A stretch of 64,000 nt of DNA from an uncultured Collinsella sp. (GCA_900540875.1 UQHT01000003.1:62001-126000), one strand, 5' to 3'. Shown: positions 1 to 9,071, counted from the stretch's first letter. Numbers and translations are program-made. Notes: generated from the sequence alone by a model not told the origin.

Positions 1-612
1 TTTGGCGCCATGAAGCCCGTCGGCCTCACCGACCCGCGAACCGGTCGTCGTCCCTGGGCGGCGATTCAGCTGCGTGCCGAGAATAAGGAGAAGACCGCCT
101 ATAACCTGGTGGGCTTCCAGACCAACTTGACCTTTGGCGAGCAGAAGCGCGTCTTCCATATGGTGCCGGGCCTGGAGAACGCTGAGTTCTTCCGCTACGG
201 TGTCATGCACCGTAATACCTTTGTCGACGCCCCGCACGTGCTCGATGGCACCTTTGCCGTGCCCGGCACCGGCGTGCGCCTGGCCGGTCAGATCACCGGC
301 ACCGAGGGGTACATGGAAGCCGTGGCGACCGGTCTGCTCGCGGCGCTCAACACCTATGCCGATGCTATCGGTGCCGCGGGCGTCGAGTTGCCGCGTGTGG
401 GTGCCCTGGGTGCGCTCGTGGGCTATGCGACCGATCCTGCCACCGTGGGCTATCAGCCCATGCATGTCAACTTTGGCCTGGTGCCGCCACTCGAGGATGG
501 TAAGCGCCACAGCAAGCGCGACCGCTACCAGGCCTATACGGACCGTGCGCTCGAGGCCCTTGATGCCTATCTGGCCACTCGTCCTGATCTGTTTGGAGGC
601 GACCGGTCATAG
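1..612 (+). CDS. trmFO: TrmFO, tRNA (uracil-5-)-methyltransferase, C-terminal part
   Basis: This is the 3' part of a gene that begins before the window; the frame is open from base 1. The product is the folate- and FAD-dependent enzyme that makes ribothymidine at position 54 of tRNA. The visible part carries family-typical blocks: MKPVGL, DPRTGRRPWA, YNLVGFQT, FGEQKRVF, IPGLENAEF-like MVPGLENAEFFRYG, MHRNTF, and the late AGQITGTEGYMEA block. The last FAD-proximal segment is intact and the end is normal. Its TAG stop overlaps the apparent start of the recombinase gene, an order (trmFO then xerC) that is common in Gram-positive genomes. The assignment is firm; only the N-terminal half is missing because of the window edge. 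Confidence 0.93.
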   Translation, partial: FGAMKPVGLTDPRTGRRPWAAIQLRAENKEKTAYNLVGFQTNLTFGEQKRVFHMVPGLENAEFFRYGVMHRNTFVDAPHVLDGTFAVPGTGVRLAGQITGTEGYMEAVATGLLAALNTYADAIGAAGVELPRVGALGALVGYATDPATVGYQPMHVNFGLVPPLEDGKRHSKRDRYQAYTDRALEALDAYLATRPDLFGGDRS

Positions 613-1529
613 CCTTTGACCTGTACGACACCGTCGACTCGTTTATCGCCTATATCTCACGTGTCGAGGGACTTTCTCCCAACACGGTGACGGCCTATGG
701 CTCGAGGCTGGAGCGCTTTGCTGCCTGGTGCGAGCGCGAGGATATCGATGCTTTCGCTGCCGACGTGCGCACCATTCGCCGCTATCTTGCCGAGCTTTCG
801 CGTGAGCAGGTGGCTCCCCGAACGCTTGCGGCGCATCTGTCGGCTATCCGATCGCTCTATCGATGGATGGCTGCCGAGGGGGTCGTGGAGGGCGATGTGG
901 TCTCGGCAATTTCCTCGCCCAAGCTCCCGCGCGATCTACCCGGTGTGCTGACGACCCAACAGGTGGAGGCGCTGCTCAAGACGCCTGATACCTCAACACC
1001 CGCGGGACTGCGCGATGCGGCGATGCTCGAGCTGCTCTATGCCTCGGGCGCCCGTATCTCTGAGCTCGCAGCACTCAATGTGGAGTCCATTGCGTGGTCC
1101 GAACGCACGCTGCGCCTGTGGGGCAAGGGGAGCAAAGAACGTATCGTCCCTCTGTATCGTCGTGCGCTCGAGGCGACGCGTCTCTATATTGAGGAGGGAA
1201 GGCCGGAGTTGCTCGCTCAGGCAAAGCGTCGTGACCCCGTTACCGGGCCGCATCCGCTGCTTATATCGGCGCGCGGTAATCGCATGAGTGCCGCCATGCT
1301 CAGGCGGCGGTTTCATACGCTGGCGACGCTCGCCGGCATGCCTGCCGACATCGCCCCGCATGCGATGCGCCATACCTTTGCGACCGACTTGCTCGAGGGC
1401 GGTGCGGACCTGCGCTCGGTTCAAGAGCTGCTGGGCCATGCGAGCCTGTCCACGACGCAGATCTACACGCATCTCACACCCGATCGGCTTAAGCGGGCTG
1501 TGGCTCAAGCCCATCCCCGCGGCGAATAG
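609..1529 (+). CDS. xerC: Tyrosine recombinase XerC/XerD type, apparent ATA start
   Basis: Site-specific recombinase of the Xer family, which resolves chromosome dimers at dif. The catalytic set is visible: Arg in SGARISEL, Lys in GKGSKERIVPL, the HAMRHTF block (His and Arg), LGHASLSTTQ, and the Tyr nucleophile in TQIYTHL. The N-terminal SAM-like domain clearly begins upstream of the first ATG/GTG/TTG (GTG at 687): translated residues DLYDTVDSFIAYISRVEGLS match the first core-binding helix. The frame is closed by TGA at 585. The only initiation signal in this space is GGAGG at 595-599, nine bases before ATA at 609, which overlaps the trmFO stop; CTG at 621 is the alternative. XerC rather than XerD is inferred from the trmFO neighbour. 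Confidence 0.85.
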   Translation: MAFDLYDTVDSFIAYISRVEGLSPNTVTAYGSRLERFAAWCEREDIDAFAADVRTIRRYLAELSREQVAPRTLAAHLSAIRSLYRWMAAEGVVEGDVVSAISSPKLPRDLPGVLTTQQVEALLKTPDTSTPAGLRDAAMLELLYASGARISELAALNVESIAWSERTLRLWGKGSKERIVPLYRRALEATRLYIEEGRPELLAQAKRRDPVTGPHPLLISARGNRMSAAMLRRRFHTLATLAGMPADIAPHAMRHTFATDLLEGGADLRSVQELLGHASLSTTQIYTHLTPDRLKRAVAQAHPRGE

Positions 1530-1578
1530 TGGCTGGGACGTCCCGCGCCGCGCTCAGGTGTGTGGTTTTGATTGCGGG

Positions 1579-1607
1579 TTGGCACGAAGATGCATTCCTG
1601 CTATCAT
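1579..1607 (+). promoter_or_regulatory. Candidate sigma-70 promoter for rpsB-tsf
   Basis: TTGGCA at 1579-1584 and TATCAT at 1602-1607 are separated by 17 bases, a good vegetative promoter match. Transcription would start near 1614, giving a leader of about 135 bases before rpsB. It lies just after the end of the xerC gene. Confidence 0.6.
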
Positions 1608-1613
1608 TCATCG

Positions 1614-1748
1614 GGTTGCTTCACGGCAACAGGTTTTTATCACGCACGCGCGGCTACTTCATACCGTGGTGCCCGGGCTTTGGTAGCACATGTCCGGGTT
1701 GGTTTTGGAGGATGACCCCGCGCGGAGGCAAACCACAGGAGGTTTAAC
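1614..1748 (+). promoter_or_regulatory. rpsB leader with two small hairpins
   Basis: The predicted 5' leader of rpsB is long and can fold: GTTGC (1615-1619) pairs with GCAAC (1626-1630), and CCCGG (172-76 of the 1600 block, i.e. 1672-1676) pairs with CCGGG (1694-1698). Ribosomal protein leaders often bind their own product; whether S2 does so here is only a possibility. A clear AGGAGG Shine-Dalgarno sits just before the start codon. Confidence 0.3.
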
Positions 1749-2477
1749 ATGGCTACCAAGATTAATATCCGCACCCTGCTCGAGGCCGGCTGCCACTTCG
1801 GTCACCAGACCCGTCGTTGGAACCCCAAGATGAAGCCGTTCATCTTCGGTGAGCGCAACGGCATCTACATCCTCGACCTCAAGCAGACCATCCTCGACGC
1901 CGACCAGGCCTACACCTTCGTCAAGAACGTCGCCAAGGGCGGCAACGTGCTGTTCGTCGGCACCAAGAAGCAGGCTCAGGAGGCCGTCAAGAACGCTGCT
2001 GAGCGCGCCAACATGCCTTACATCAACCAGCGTTGGCTCGGCGGCATGCTGACCAACTTCGTCACCATCCGCTCCCGCATCAACCGCATGGAGGAGCTCG
2101 AGGCCATGGTCGAGGACGGCCGCATGGCAGTGCTCCCCAAGAAGGAGCAGGCTGTGCTCGGCAAGGAGCTCACCAAGCTCCAGACCAACCTCGGTGGTGC
2201 CCGCGACATGAAGGGTCTGCCCCAGGCTCTCTTCGTCATCGACACCAAGCGCGAGGAGAACGCCATCAAGGAGGCTCAGCGCCTGAACATCCCCGTCGTC
2301 GCTCTGATCGACACCAACTCCGATCCCGACGAGGTCGAGTACGGCATCCCCTGCAACGATGACGCTATCTCTGCTGTCACCCTTATGTGCGAGCTCATGG
2401 CTGACGCCTGCCTCGCTGGCTCCGGCAAGGAGCAGGTCTCCGAGGCCGAGATGGCCGCTGAGCCCAAGGCCGAGTAA
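1749..2477 (+). CDS. rpsB: 30S ribosomal protein S2
   Basis: Small-subunit ribosomal protein S2, 242 residues, close to the usual length. The start of the protein ([19 protein letters not shown]) and the blocks [21 protein letters not shown] and DTKREENAI are diagnostic. It is preceded by CAGGAGG seven bases before ATG. It forms the standard rpsB-tsf pair with EF-Ts; the shared terminator follows tsf. The C-terminus is acidic ([15 protein letters not shown]), as often seen in this family. Codon use is strongly biased toward C-ending codons, as expected of a highly expressed gene. Confidence 0.98.
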   Translation: MATKINIRTLLEAGCHFGHQTRRWNPKMKPFIFGERNGIYILDLKQTILDADQAYTFVKNVAKGGNVLFVGTKKQAQEAVKNAAERANMPYINQRWLGGMLTNFVTIRSRINRMEELEAMVEDGRMAVLPKKEQAVLGKELTKLQTNLGGARDMKGLPQALFVIDTKREENAIKEAQRLNIPVVALIDTNSDPDEVEYGIPCNDDAISAVTLMCELMADACLAGSGKEQVSEAEMAAEPKAE

Positions 2478-2522
2478 ATCAGTCTTAGTTAATTCTTTTT
2501 CATCTCTTTGAAAGGAACCAGA

Positions 2523-3392
2523 ATGGCCCAGATTACCGCCGCTATGGTCAAGCAGCTCCGCGAGATGACCGACTCCCCGATGATGGAGTGCAAGAAGGCT
2601 CTCGTCGAGGCTGACGGCGACATGGACGCCGCTGTCGACGTTCTGCGTAAGAACGGCCTCGCCAAGGCTGCCAAGAAGGCTGGCCGTGAGACCAACGAGG
2701 GCGCTGTCGCCGCGTTCGTCTCCGAGGATGGCAAGACCGGTGCTCTGCTCGAGCTCTCCTGCGAGACCGACTTCGTTGGCTCCAACGCCAAGTTCACCGG
2801 CTTTGCTTCTAAGGTCGCTGAGGTTGTCGCTACCACCGAGCCTGCTGACGTCGACGCTCTGCTCGAGAAGCCGATGGGCGAGGAGACCGTTTCCTCCGAG
2901 CTCACCGAGATGATTCACATCATGGGCGAGAACATGAAGATCTCCCGCTTCGCTGCCCGCAAGGCCGAGAACGGCGCGCTCGCTTCCTACATCCACATGG
3001 GTGGTAAGATCGGCGTCCTCGTCGAGTTCGCCTTCGAGAAGGCCGAGACCGCTCAGGCTGAGTCCTTCAAGACCTTCGCTCACGACGTTGCCCTTCAGGT
3101 TGCCGCCGTCGCCCCGATCTGCGCTACCCGCGATCAGGTTCCGGCCGAGACCGTCGAGCACGAGAAGCAGATCTACATGGCCCAGGCTGCCGAGTCCGGC
3201 AAGCCCGAGGCTATCCAGGAGAAGATGGCTGTTGGCCGTCTGGAGAAGTTCTACAAGCAGTCCGTGCTCACCGAGCAGGAGTTCATCAAGGACAGCTCCC
3301 TCACCATCAAGAAGTACGCTGAGCAGGTCTCCAAGGAGCTCGGCGACACCATTACCGTCGTTGCCTTTGACCGTCTGGTCCGTGGCGAGTAA
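2523..3392 (+). CDS. tsf: Elongation factor Ts
   Basis: Guanine-nucleotide exchange factor for EF-Tu, 289 residues. The N-terminal UBA-like helix region (MVKQLREMTDSPMMECKKAL), the TDFV motif in CETDFVGSN and the core HIAM-like region place it in the family. A GTG/ATG further upstream is in frame, but the ATG at 2523 follows GAAAGGA at a normal distance and gives the standard MAQITAAMVK N-terminus, so I chose it. It is the second gene of the rpsB-tsf operon, 45 bases after rpsB, and is followed by a strong terminator. Confidence 0.97.
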   Translation: MAQITAAMVKQLREMTDSPMMECKKALVEADGDMDAAVDVLRKNGLAKAAKKAGRETNEGAVAAFVSEDGKTGALLELSCETDFVGSNAKFTGFASKVAEVVATTEPADVDALLEKPMGEETVSSELTEMIHIMGENMKISRFAARKAENGALASYIHMGGKIGVLVEFAFEKAETAQAESFKTFAHDVALQVAAVAPICATRDQVPAETVEHEKQIYMAQAAESGKPEAIQEKMAVGRLEKFYKQSVLTEQEFIKDSSLTIKKYAEQVSKELGDTITVVAFDRLVRGE

Positions 3393-3415
3393 ATAAGCTC
3401 TTGTAGCTGGTAATG

Positions 3416-3450
3416 AGCAGGCTGTGGGTTTTACTCACAGCCTGCTTTTT
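3416..3450 (+). terminator. Rho-independent terminator after rpsB-tsf
   Basis: AGCAGGCTGTG (3416-3426) pairs perfectly with CACAGCCTGCT (3436-3446) around a 9-base loop, followed by a T run. Confidence 0.93.
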
Positions 3451-3509
3451 CATGGCTCTTATCAGAGCCTTTGATATCATATTGAGAGTCTAATTAAAGG
3501 AGGATCGCT

Positions 3510-4232
3510 TTGTCCGACATCCGATATAAACGAGTGCTTCTTAAGCTTTCCGGCGAAGCGCTGATGGGCGACGGCCAATATGGCATCGACCCCAAGGTTA
3601 CCGATCATCTTGCCAAGCAGGTCAAGGAGCTGCTCGCCGTTGGCCATGAGGTCGGCGTCGTTGTCGGCGGCGGCAATATTTTCCGCGGCATGGCAGGCGC
3701 TGCCGGTGGCATGGAGCGTGCTCAGGCCGACTACATGGGCATGCTCGCGACCGTTATGAACGCGCTCGCCCTGCAGGATGCTTTCGAGCATAACGACGTT
3801 CCCTGCCGTGTGATGAGCGCTATCCAGATGAACGAGATCTGCGAGCCCTATATTCGCCGTCGCGCCATCAACCACCTTTCCAAGGGCAACGTCGTTATTT
3901 TTGCCGCCGGTTCGGGCAATCCGTACTTTACGACCGACACCGCCGCGGCTCTTCGTGCGTGCGAGATCGGCGCCGAGATTCTGATTAAAGCCACCAAGGT
4001 TGACGGCATCTACGACAAGGATCCCGTCAAGTGCGCCGATGCCGTCCGTTTTGACAAGATTACCTATCACGAGGTTCTCGTCCGTGGTCTGCAGGTTATG
4101 GATTCCACGGCTACGGCACTGTGCCAGGATAACCGTATGCCGATTTTGGTCCTCAACATCGATGGCGAGGACACCGTCAAGCGCGCGCTCGCGGGTGAGC
4201 CCGTCGGCACGCTCGTCTATCAGGAGGATTAA
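3510..4232 (+). CDS. pyrH: UMP kinase
   Basis: Phosphorylates UMP to UDP, 240 residues, amino-acid-kinase fold. Visible blocks are [11 protein letters not shown] at the N-terminus, GGGNIFRG, the DNA-like [18 protein letters not shown] region with the substrate site, and [10 protein letters not shown]. The start is TTG at 3510 preceded by AAAGGAGG. It heads the pyrH-frr-uppS-cdsA-dxr-rseP-ispG-proS run, with frr two bases downstream. It completes the UMP route made by the pyr operon elsewhere in the window. Confidence 0.97.
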   Translation: MSDIRYKRVLLKLSGEALMGDGQYGIDPKVTDHLAKQVKELLAVGHEVGVVVGGGNIFRGMAGAAGGMERAQADYMGMLATVMNALALQDAFEHNDVPCRVMSAIQMNEICEPYIRRRAINHLSKGNVVIFAAGSGNPYFTTDTAAALRACEIGAEILIKATKVDGIYDKDPVKCADAVRFDKITYHEVLVRGLQVMDSTATALCQDNRMPILVLNIDGEDTVKRALAGEPVGTLVYQED

Positions 4233-4234
4233 GC

Positions 4235-4771
4235 ATGGCAGAGAACATCACCGCCCATATGGACAAGTCGCTCGAGTCCCTCAAGCATAACTTCTCCAAG
4301 GTCCGTACCGGTCGCGCCAACGCCAACATTCTGTCCGACATCACCGTTGATTATTACGGTGTTTCCACGCCGGTCACGCAGGTTGCCGCCGTCAAGACCC
4401 CCGAGGCTCACATGCTGCTCATCGAGCCGTGGGATAAGGCGCTCATCAATGCTATCGTCAAGGCCATCGGCGCTTCCGATCTGGGTATTACCCCCAACTC
4501 CGATGGCACCGTCGTTCGTCTTCCGTTCCCGGCTCCCACTGAGGAGCGCCGTCGCGAGCTCGTCAAGGAGTGCCGCGAGTACGCCGAGCAGGCCAAGGTG
4601 TCTATCCGTAACATCCGTCGCGACTTCAACAACAAGCTCGAGCGCGATGAGGAGCTCACCGAGGACGACGTACGTCGCGAGCAGGCCAAGGTCCAGAAGC
4701 ATACCGATGAGTATGTCGCCAAGGTCGAGGAGCTTCTGAAGGAAAAAGAAGCCGAGGTCATGGAGATCTAA
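4235..4771 (+). CDS. frr: Ribosome recycling factor
   Basis: Splits post-termination ribosomes together with EF-G. The 178-residue protein is slightly shorter than the usual 185. The KVRTGRANANIL block, the PWDKALINAIVKAI segment, SDLGITPNSDGTVVRLPFP and the helical RREQAKVQKHTDEYVAKVEELLKEKE tail are typical. ATG at 4235 follows CAGGAGG at the end of pyrH. The gene overlaps nothing but lies two bases from pyrH and one base from uppS, so translation is likely coupled along the operon. Confidence 0.97.
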   Translation: MAENITAHMDKSLESLKHNFSKVRTGRANANILSDITVDYYGVSTPVTQVAAVKTPEAHMLLIEPWDKALINAIVKAIGASDLGITPNSDGTVVRLPFPAPTEERRRELVKECREYAEQAKVSIRNIRRDFNNKLERDEELTEDDVRREQAKVQKHTDEYVAKVEELLKEKEAEVMEI

Positions 4772-4772
4772 G

Positions 4773-5567
4773 GTGCAATACGACGAGCATAAACTGGTCG
4801 AGTACTTTGCCGACGCCCCTGCGGGCGTCGGTTTTTCCGACCTTGACCTCAATAACATTCCGCACCATATCTCGTGCATCATGGACGGCAACGGTCGTTG
4901 GGCCACGTCGCGCGGTCTTGCACGCACCGAGGGTCATAAGGCAGGTATCCTCTCGCTGCGCGAGATCATTACCGCCTGCGTGCGCCTGGGCGTCGACGTG
5001 CTTTCTGCCTATGCGTTTTCTACCGAAAACTGGAACCGTCCGCAGCATGAGGTCAACGTCTTGATGCATCTGTTTGCCAAGACGTTTATCGACGAGCTGC
5101 CGCTTCTGAAGCGCGAAAATGTGCGTGTTGTCTTTTTGGGCGACATTTCCGCGCTGCCCAAGAAGACCCGCGACGTTTTTGAACGCGGTCTTGCCGAGTG
5201 CGCCGATCACACCGGTATGACGCTGGCGCTTGCCGTCAACTACGGCGCGCGTGCCGAGATTACCCGCGCTGTCCGTCAGATTGCACTCGACGCTGCCGCC
5301 GGTAAGATCGATCCTGCCGCAATTGATGACGACATGGTGGCTTCCCACCTCTATACCGCCGGTCTTCCCGATCCCGAACTTGTGATTCGCACCTCTGGTG
5401 AGCTGCGCCTTTCGAACTATCTGCTGTGGCAGGTGGCTTATTCCGAATTCTACGTCACCGATACCTATTGGCCTGACTTTGATCGTTGGGGCCTTGTCGA
5501 CGCCATTTTGGCCTATCAGGGCCGTGACCGTAGGTTTGGTGGACTGAGCAAGACCGAGGAGGCTTAA
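4773..5567 (+). CDS. uppS: Isoprenyl transferase (undecaprenyl diphosphate synthase)
   Basis: cis-prenyltransferase making the undecaprenyl carrier for cell wall synthesis, 264 residues. The catalytic start IMDGNGRWATSRGL, the GHKAG block, AYAFSTENWNRP, and the C-terminal RTSGELRLSNYLLWQ and EFYVTDTYWPDF blocks are all present. GTG at 4773 is the start, one base after the frr stop. It precedes cdsA, the usual Gram-positive order. The first 30 residues (MQYDEHKLVEYFADAPAGVG) are a variable N-terminal extension. Confidence 0.95.
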   Translation: MQYDEHKLVEYFADAPAGVGFSDLDLNNIPHHISCIMDGNGRWATSRGLARTEGHKAGILSLREIITACVRLGVDVLSAYAFSTENWNRPQHEVNVLMHLFAKTFIDELPLLKRENVRVVFLGDISALPKKTRDVFERGLAECADHTGMTLALAVNYGARAEITRAVRQIALDAAAGKIDPAAIDDDMVASHLYTAGLPDPELVIRTSGELRLSNYLLWQVAYSEFYVTDTYWPDFDRWGLVDAILAYQGRDRRFGGLSKTEEA

Positions 5568-5569
5568 TC

Positions 5570-6484
5570 GTGTCCGATCGTCCCAAGGCATCTGCTCCCA
5601 AGACACCAGTTTCCGCGGCGCCTGCGCGCAAGGCTGCCACTGCGGGAGCGCCTGCAGCGAAGAGCGGCACCGGTTCGTGGCTGGCGGGCTTTATTACCCG
5701 TGCCGCCGCCGGTATCGTCTACGCCGTTGTCTTTATCCTGTGCCTGGTTTTGGGTATCGTGCCCACGGCCATCTTTGTTTCTGTCATGAGCGGTCTGTGC
5801 TGCTATGAGTTTTTCCGTATGACAAGGCTCGATGGCAAGATGGCTAACGAGCGCATGGGTATCGCTGCCGCCGTACTCTTTCCGCTGTCGGCGTTGGGCG
5901 ATTCGATGTTGCTGAATGCCCTGCTTTTTGCCTTGATGCTCGCTGTGGGCATTTGGTATGTCTGGTCGCCGCGTACCCGCATCTCTGATGTGGCCGTGAC
6001 GCTCATGGGTCCCATCTACACTGGCTTTATGCTGTCGGCTATCGTGCTGCTGCGCGATGCCGTGCCCGGTTTTGCCGGCGCCCTGCTTTCAGTGGGCGTT
6101 TGCGCGTCCCTTTGGGTCTCCGATTCGTTTGCCTACATCGTGGGCAGCCGTATCGGCAAGCACAAGATGGTTCCCAAGATCTCCCCCAAAAAGAGCTGGG
6201 AGGGGTTTGCCGGCGGCATCTTGGGCTCGGTTTTGATTTGGCTCATCCTGTGGGCGACGCACTTCTACAAGCTCAGCCTGCCCTATGCGCTGCTGTGCGG
6301 CGTGGTCGTGTCCATTCTGGGCGTTATCGGCGACCTTATCGAGTCGCGCATCAAGCGCGGTGTGGGCGTCAAGGATTCCGGCAACCTTATCCCGGGCCAC
6401 GGCGGAATGCTCGATCGTAGCGATTCGCTTATCTTCGGTTGCATCACCGCACAGCTGTTGCTGATGATCGGAGGCGTGCTGTAA
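5570..6484 (+). CDS. cdsA: Phosphatidate cytidylyltransferase
   Basis: Makes CDP-diacylglycerol from phosphatidate and CTP in the membrane. The 304-residue protein has a cytoplasmic Ala/Pro/Lys-rich N-terminal tail of about 40 residues, then a series of hydrophobic helices, and the CDP-alcohol signature near the end (KRGVGVKDSGNLIPGHGG followed by MLDRSDS). GTG at 5570 is two bases past uppS with GAGGAGG-like sequence upstream. Its TAA overlaps the ATG of dxr (TAATG), so the two are probably translationally coupled. Confidence 0.94.
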   Translation: MSDRPKASAPKTPVSAAPARKAATAGAPAAKSGTGSWLAGFITRAAAGIVYAVVFILCLVLGIVPTAIFVSVMSGLCCYEFFRMTRLDGKMANERMGIAAAVLFPLSALGDSMLLNALLFALMLAVGIWYVWSPRTRISDVAVTLMGPIYTGFMLSAIVLLRDAVPGFAGALLSVGVCASLWVSDSFAYIVGSRIGKHKMVPKISPKKSWEGFAGGILGSVLIWLILWATHFYKLSLPYALLCGVVVSILGVIGDLIESRIKRGVGVKDSGNLIPGHGGMLDRSDSLIFGCITAQLLLMIGGVL

Positions 6485-7671
6485 TGTCCTTCCAGACGAC
6501 GTATGGCCCCGATGGACGCCTTCGCGTTGCCATCCTGGGTTGTACGGGCTCTATCGGCACCCAGGCGCTCGATGTGTGCCGCCAGCATGCCGATCGCCTG
6601 CAGGTGACGGCGCTGTCCGTTAATTCCAGCACCTCGGAGCTCGTTGCCGCTGCCCGCGAGTTCTCGGTTCCGGCGGTTGCCGTTGCCGATGTCGCTCATG
6701 GCGATGACGCCGTGCTGCAGGAGTTGCCCGAGGGCACACAGCTCGGCGTTGGCGCGCAGGCGGTTTGCGAGCTCGCGCGTCGCGACGATGTCGACTGCGT
6801 GCTTGTCGCTATTGTGGGCGCCGCCGGTCTCGAGGCGAGCCATGCGGCCTTGACCTCGAATAAGCGCCTTGCCCTTGCCAACAAGGAGTCCCTCGTCGTC
6901 GGTGGTGACTTGCTTATGCCGTTGGCACAACCGGGCCAGCTTATTCCGGTCGACTCTGAGCATTCCGCCATCTACCAGTGCTATCTGGGGGAGAACCCGT
7001 GCGAGGCCCACTGCATTTGGCTCACCTGCTCGGGCGGTCCGTTCTTTGGCCGCACGCGCGACGAGCTCGATCGCGTGACGCGTGCCGATGCCCTCGCGCA
7101 TCCCACGTGGGCCATGGGTGCCAAGATTACCATTGACTCCGCCACCCTCATGAACAAGGGCCTGGAGCGCATTGAGGCCATGCATCTGTTTAACTGCGAC
7201 CTCGATTTCATTAACGTGGTCGTGCAGCGTCAGTCCAAGATTCACTCTATGGTCGAGTTCGCCGACGGCTCCGTGATGGCGCATCTCGGTGCATCCGACA
7301 TGCGTATTCCCATCCAGTTCGCGTTCTCGTATCCCGAGCGTTGGGATACTCCGGCGCCTCGTATCGATTTCCGCGAGCTGGGGCAGCTCACGTTTGATGC
7401 TGCCGACATGGATACCTTCCGCTGTCTGGCACTGGCCGAGCGTGCCGGCAAGACGGGTGGCACCATGCCGTGCGTGCTCAATGCCGCCAACGAGGTCGCC
7501 GTCGATGCCTTCCTGCACGATGGCTGCAGCTTTACCGATATCGATCGCATTGTGGAATCCTGCATGGACGCCCACGATATGCAGGTGGTCGATTCGTTTG
7601 AGCAGCTTCGCGACACCGATGCGTGGGCGCGTGAAAAGGCTGCGCAGGTGCTCGTCGCAACCCGTTCCTAA
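6484..7671 (+). CDS. dxr: 1-deoxy-D-xylulose 5-phosphate reductoisomerase
   Basis: Second committed enzyme of the MEP isoprenoid route; NADPH-dependent. The 395-residue protein shows the nucleotide loop GCTGSIGTQALDV, the ANKESLVVGG block, metal and substrate residues in PVDSEHSAIYQ, the flexible-loop region CSGGPFFG, and TIDSATLMNKGLE. ATG at 6484 overlaps the cdsA stop; upstream in-frame codons would add 15 non-homologous residues. It is grouped with ispG two genes downstream, as in many bacteria. Confidence 0.97.
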   Translation: MSFQTTYGPDGRLRVAILGCTGSIGTQALDVCRQHADRLQVTALSVNSSTSELVAAAREFSVPAVAVADVAHGDDAVLQELPEGTQLGVGAQAVCELARRDDVDCVLVAIVGAAGLEASHAALTSNKRLALANKESLVVGGDLLMPLAQPGQLIPVDSEHSAIYQCYLGENPCEAHCIWLTCSGGPFFGRTRDELDRVTRADALAHPTWAMGAKITIDSATLMNKGLERIEAMHLFNCDLDFINVVVQRQSKIHSMVEFADGSVMAHLGASDMRIPIQFAFSYPERWDTPAPRIDFRELGQLTFDAADMDTFRCLALAERAGKTGGTMPCVLNAANEVAVDAFLHDGCSFTDIDRIVESCMDAHDMQVVDSFEQLRDTDAWAREKAAQVLVATRS

Positions 7672-7696
7672 CCCATAAGGATTGCTTTTTCGTTTT

Positions 7697-9058
7697 ATGG
7701 ATACTGTTCTGAGCGTTCTCTCATCGGTCTTTTGGGGCCTGCTGATGCTTTCCGTCCTCGTGTTTTTGCACGAGGGCGGCCACTTTTTGGCGGCGCGTGC
7801 CTGCGGCGTCCGTGTGACCGAGTTCTTTTTGGGTCTGCCGTGCCGCTTTGACATCCATTACACGTCGCGTCGCATTGGAACCAAGTTTGGCGTGACCCCG
7901 CTGCTGCTGGGTGGCTACGCTGCCATCTGCGGTATGGATCCGACCGACGTCTCGTGTGCCGATCGCGTGCTCGCGGCCATCTATCGCCACGGCCGGGTGA
8001 CGGTGGCCGATCTTGCCGTCGAGCTCGAGCTGTCCGAGGAGGATGTGCTCGAGGCCTGTGCTTTGCTGTTGGGCTGGGGCTCTATCGCTCCCTGGTATGA
8101 AGAAGGGGAAAAGCCTTCGCCCAGCTACTATCCCACCAAGTACCAGACTCTGCCGCGTGACGCGGCGGGTTATACCACCTTTGACGGCCGTCGGTTCGAT
8201 CGCGGGCATGCGACTGCCGAGGGCGATGTATGGAAACTGCCGTGCGACGAGGCCGAATTCCTTGCGCGCGAGCGCTCGCACACCTATTTGGGCCAGGGCT
8301 TTGTCAAGCGTGCCTTTATGCTGCTTGCGGGCATTATCGTCAATATCCTGACGGGTTTTTTGCTCCTTATGAGCATCTATTCCATCGCAGGTGTCACCGT
8401 GCCGGTGGATACCAATGTGATTGGCCAGGTTGACGAAGGCTCGATTGCCGCCTCGGCGGGAATCGAGGGCGGCGACGCGATTCTTTCGGTCGACGGAGTA
8501 TCGTGCTCTACCTGGATGGACGTTTACGATGCCATCGGCAAGGCTGCCGGTAAGGACGATATCGCCATTGAGTACGAGCGTGACGGCAAGCAGCATTCGA
8601 CCACGGTTGCGCTCAAAGAGGACGATCGCCTAGGTGTGTATGCCTCTACGCAGGTGGTCCGTTTAGACCCCATCACGTCGGCTCGCCTGTCGTTCTCCTA
8701 TGTTGTGCAGACAGCGGAGGGCGTGATGCGCCTGCTCCAGCCGCAGCATACGATGGAGATTCTCGATCAGTCTTCTTCGATCGTGGGTATTAGCGTTATG
8801 TCCTCACAGGCTGCTGCTGCCGGCCCCGCAACGTTCCTGTCGTTTGCCGCGCTCATTTCGTTCTCGCTTGGCTTTATGAACCTGCTGCCCATCCCACCAC
8901 TCGATGGCGGCAAGCTGGTCATCGAGATCATTCAAAAGATTGCGGGCCGCGAGCTTCCGCTCAAGGTCCAGACGATTGTGAGCTATGTGGGCATCGCGCT
9001 CTTTGCGCTGCTGTTTGTCTATATGCTTCGTTCCGACATCCTTCGATTTATTTTGTAG
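7697..9058 (+). CDS. rseP: RseP-type site-2 metalloprotease with unusual insert
   Basis: Membrane zinc protease of family M50B. The first transmembrane helix contains the HEGGH zinc motif (residues 25-29), a PDZ domain lies around residues 225-310 (VIGQVDEGSIAASAGIEGGDAI), and the third zinc ligand is in NLLPIPPLDGGKL. Residues about 88-200 are an insert between the first helix and the PDZ domain, whose first part (AAIYRHGRVTVADLAVELEL then SEEDVLEACALL) looks like a winged helix. Start: ATG at 7697; TTG at 7682 is possible but abuts the AAGGA sequence. It sits between dxr and ispG, the common position for this gene. Confidence 0.88.
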   Translation: MDTVLSVLSSVFWGLLMLSVLVFLHEGGHFLAARACGVRVTEFFLGLPCRFDIHYTSRRIGTKFGVTPLLLGGYAAICGMDPTDVSCADRVLAAIYRHGRVTVADLAVELELSEEDVLEACALLLGWGSIAPWYEEGEKPSPSYYPTKYQTLPRDAAGYTTFDGRRFDRGHATAEGDVWKLPCDEAEFLARERSHTYLGQGFVKRAFMLLAGIIVNILTGFLLLMSIYSIAGVTVPVDTNVIGQVDEGSIAASAGIEGGDAILSVDGVSCSTWMDVYDAIGKAAGKDDIAIEYERDGKQHSTTVALKEDDRLGVYASTQVVRLDPITSARLSFSYVVQTAEGVMRLLQPQHTMEILDQSSSIVGISVMSSQAAAAGPATFLSFAALISFSLGFMNLLPIPPLDGGKLVIEIIQKIAGRELPLKVQTIVSYVGIALFALLFVYMLRSDILRFIL

Positions 9059-9071
9059 GGGAGTGTTTGGA

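Noticed and set aside
1659..3161. Long minus-strand open frame opposite rpsB and tsf, with Leu/Gly-rich translation
   Set aside because: It is a shadow of the strongly biased rpsB and tsf codons; no homology, no ribosome site, and it runs through the terminator-free antisense strand.
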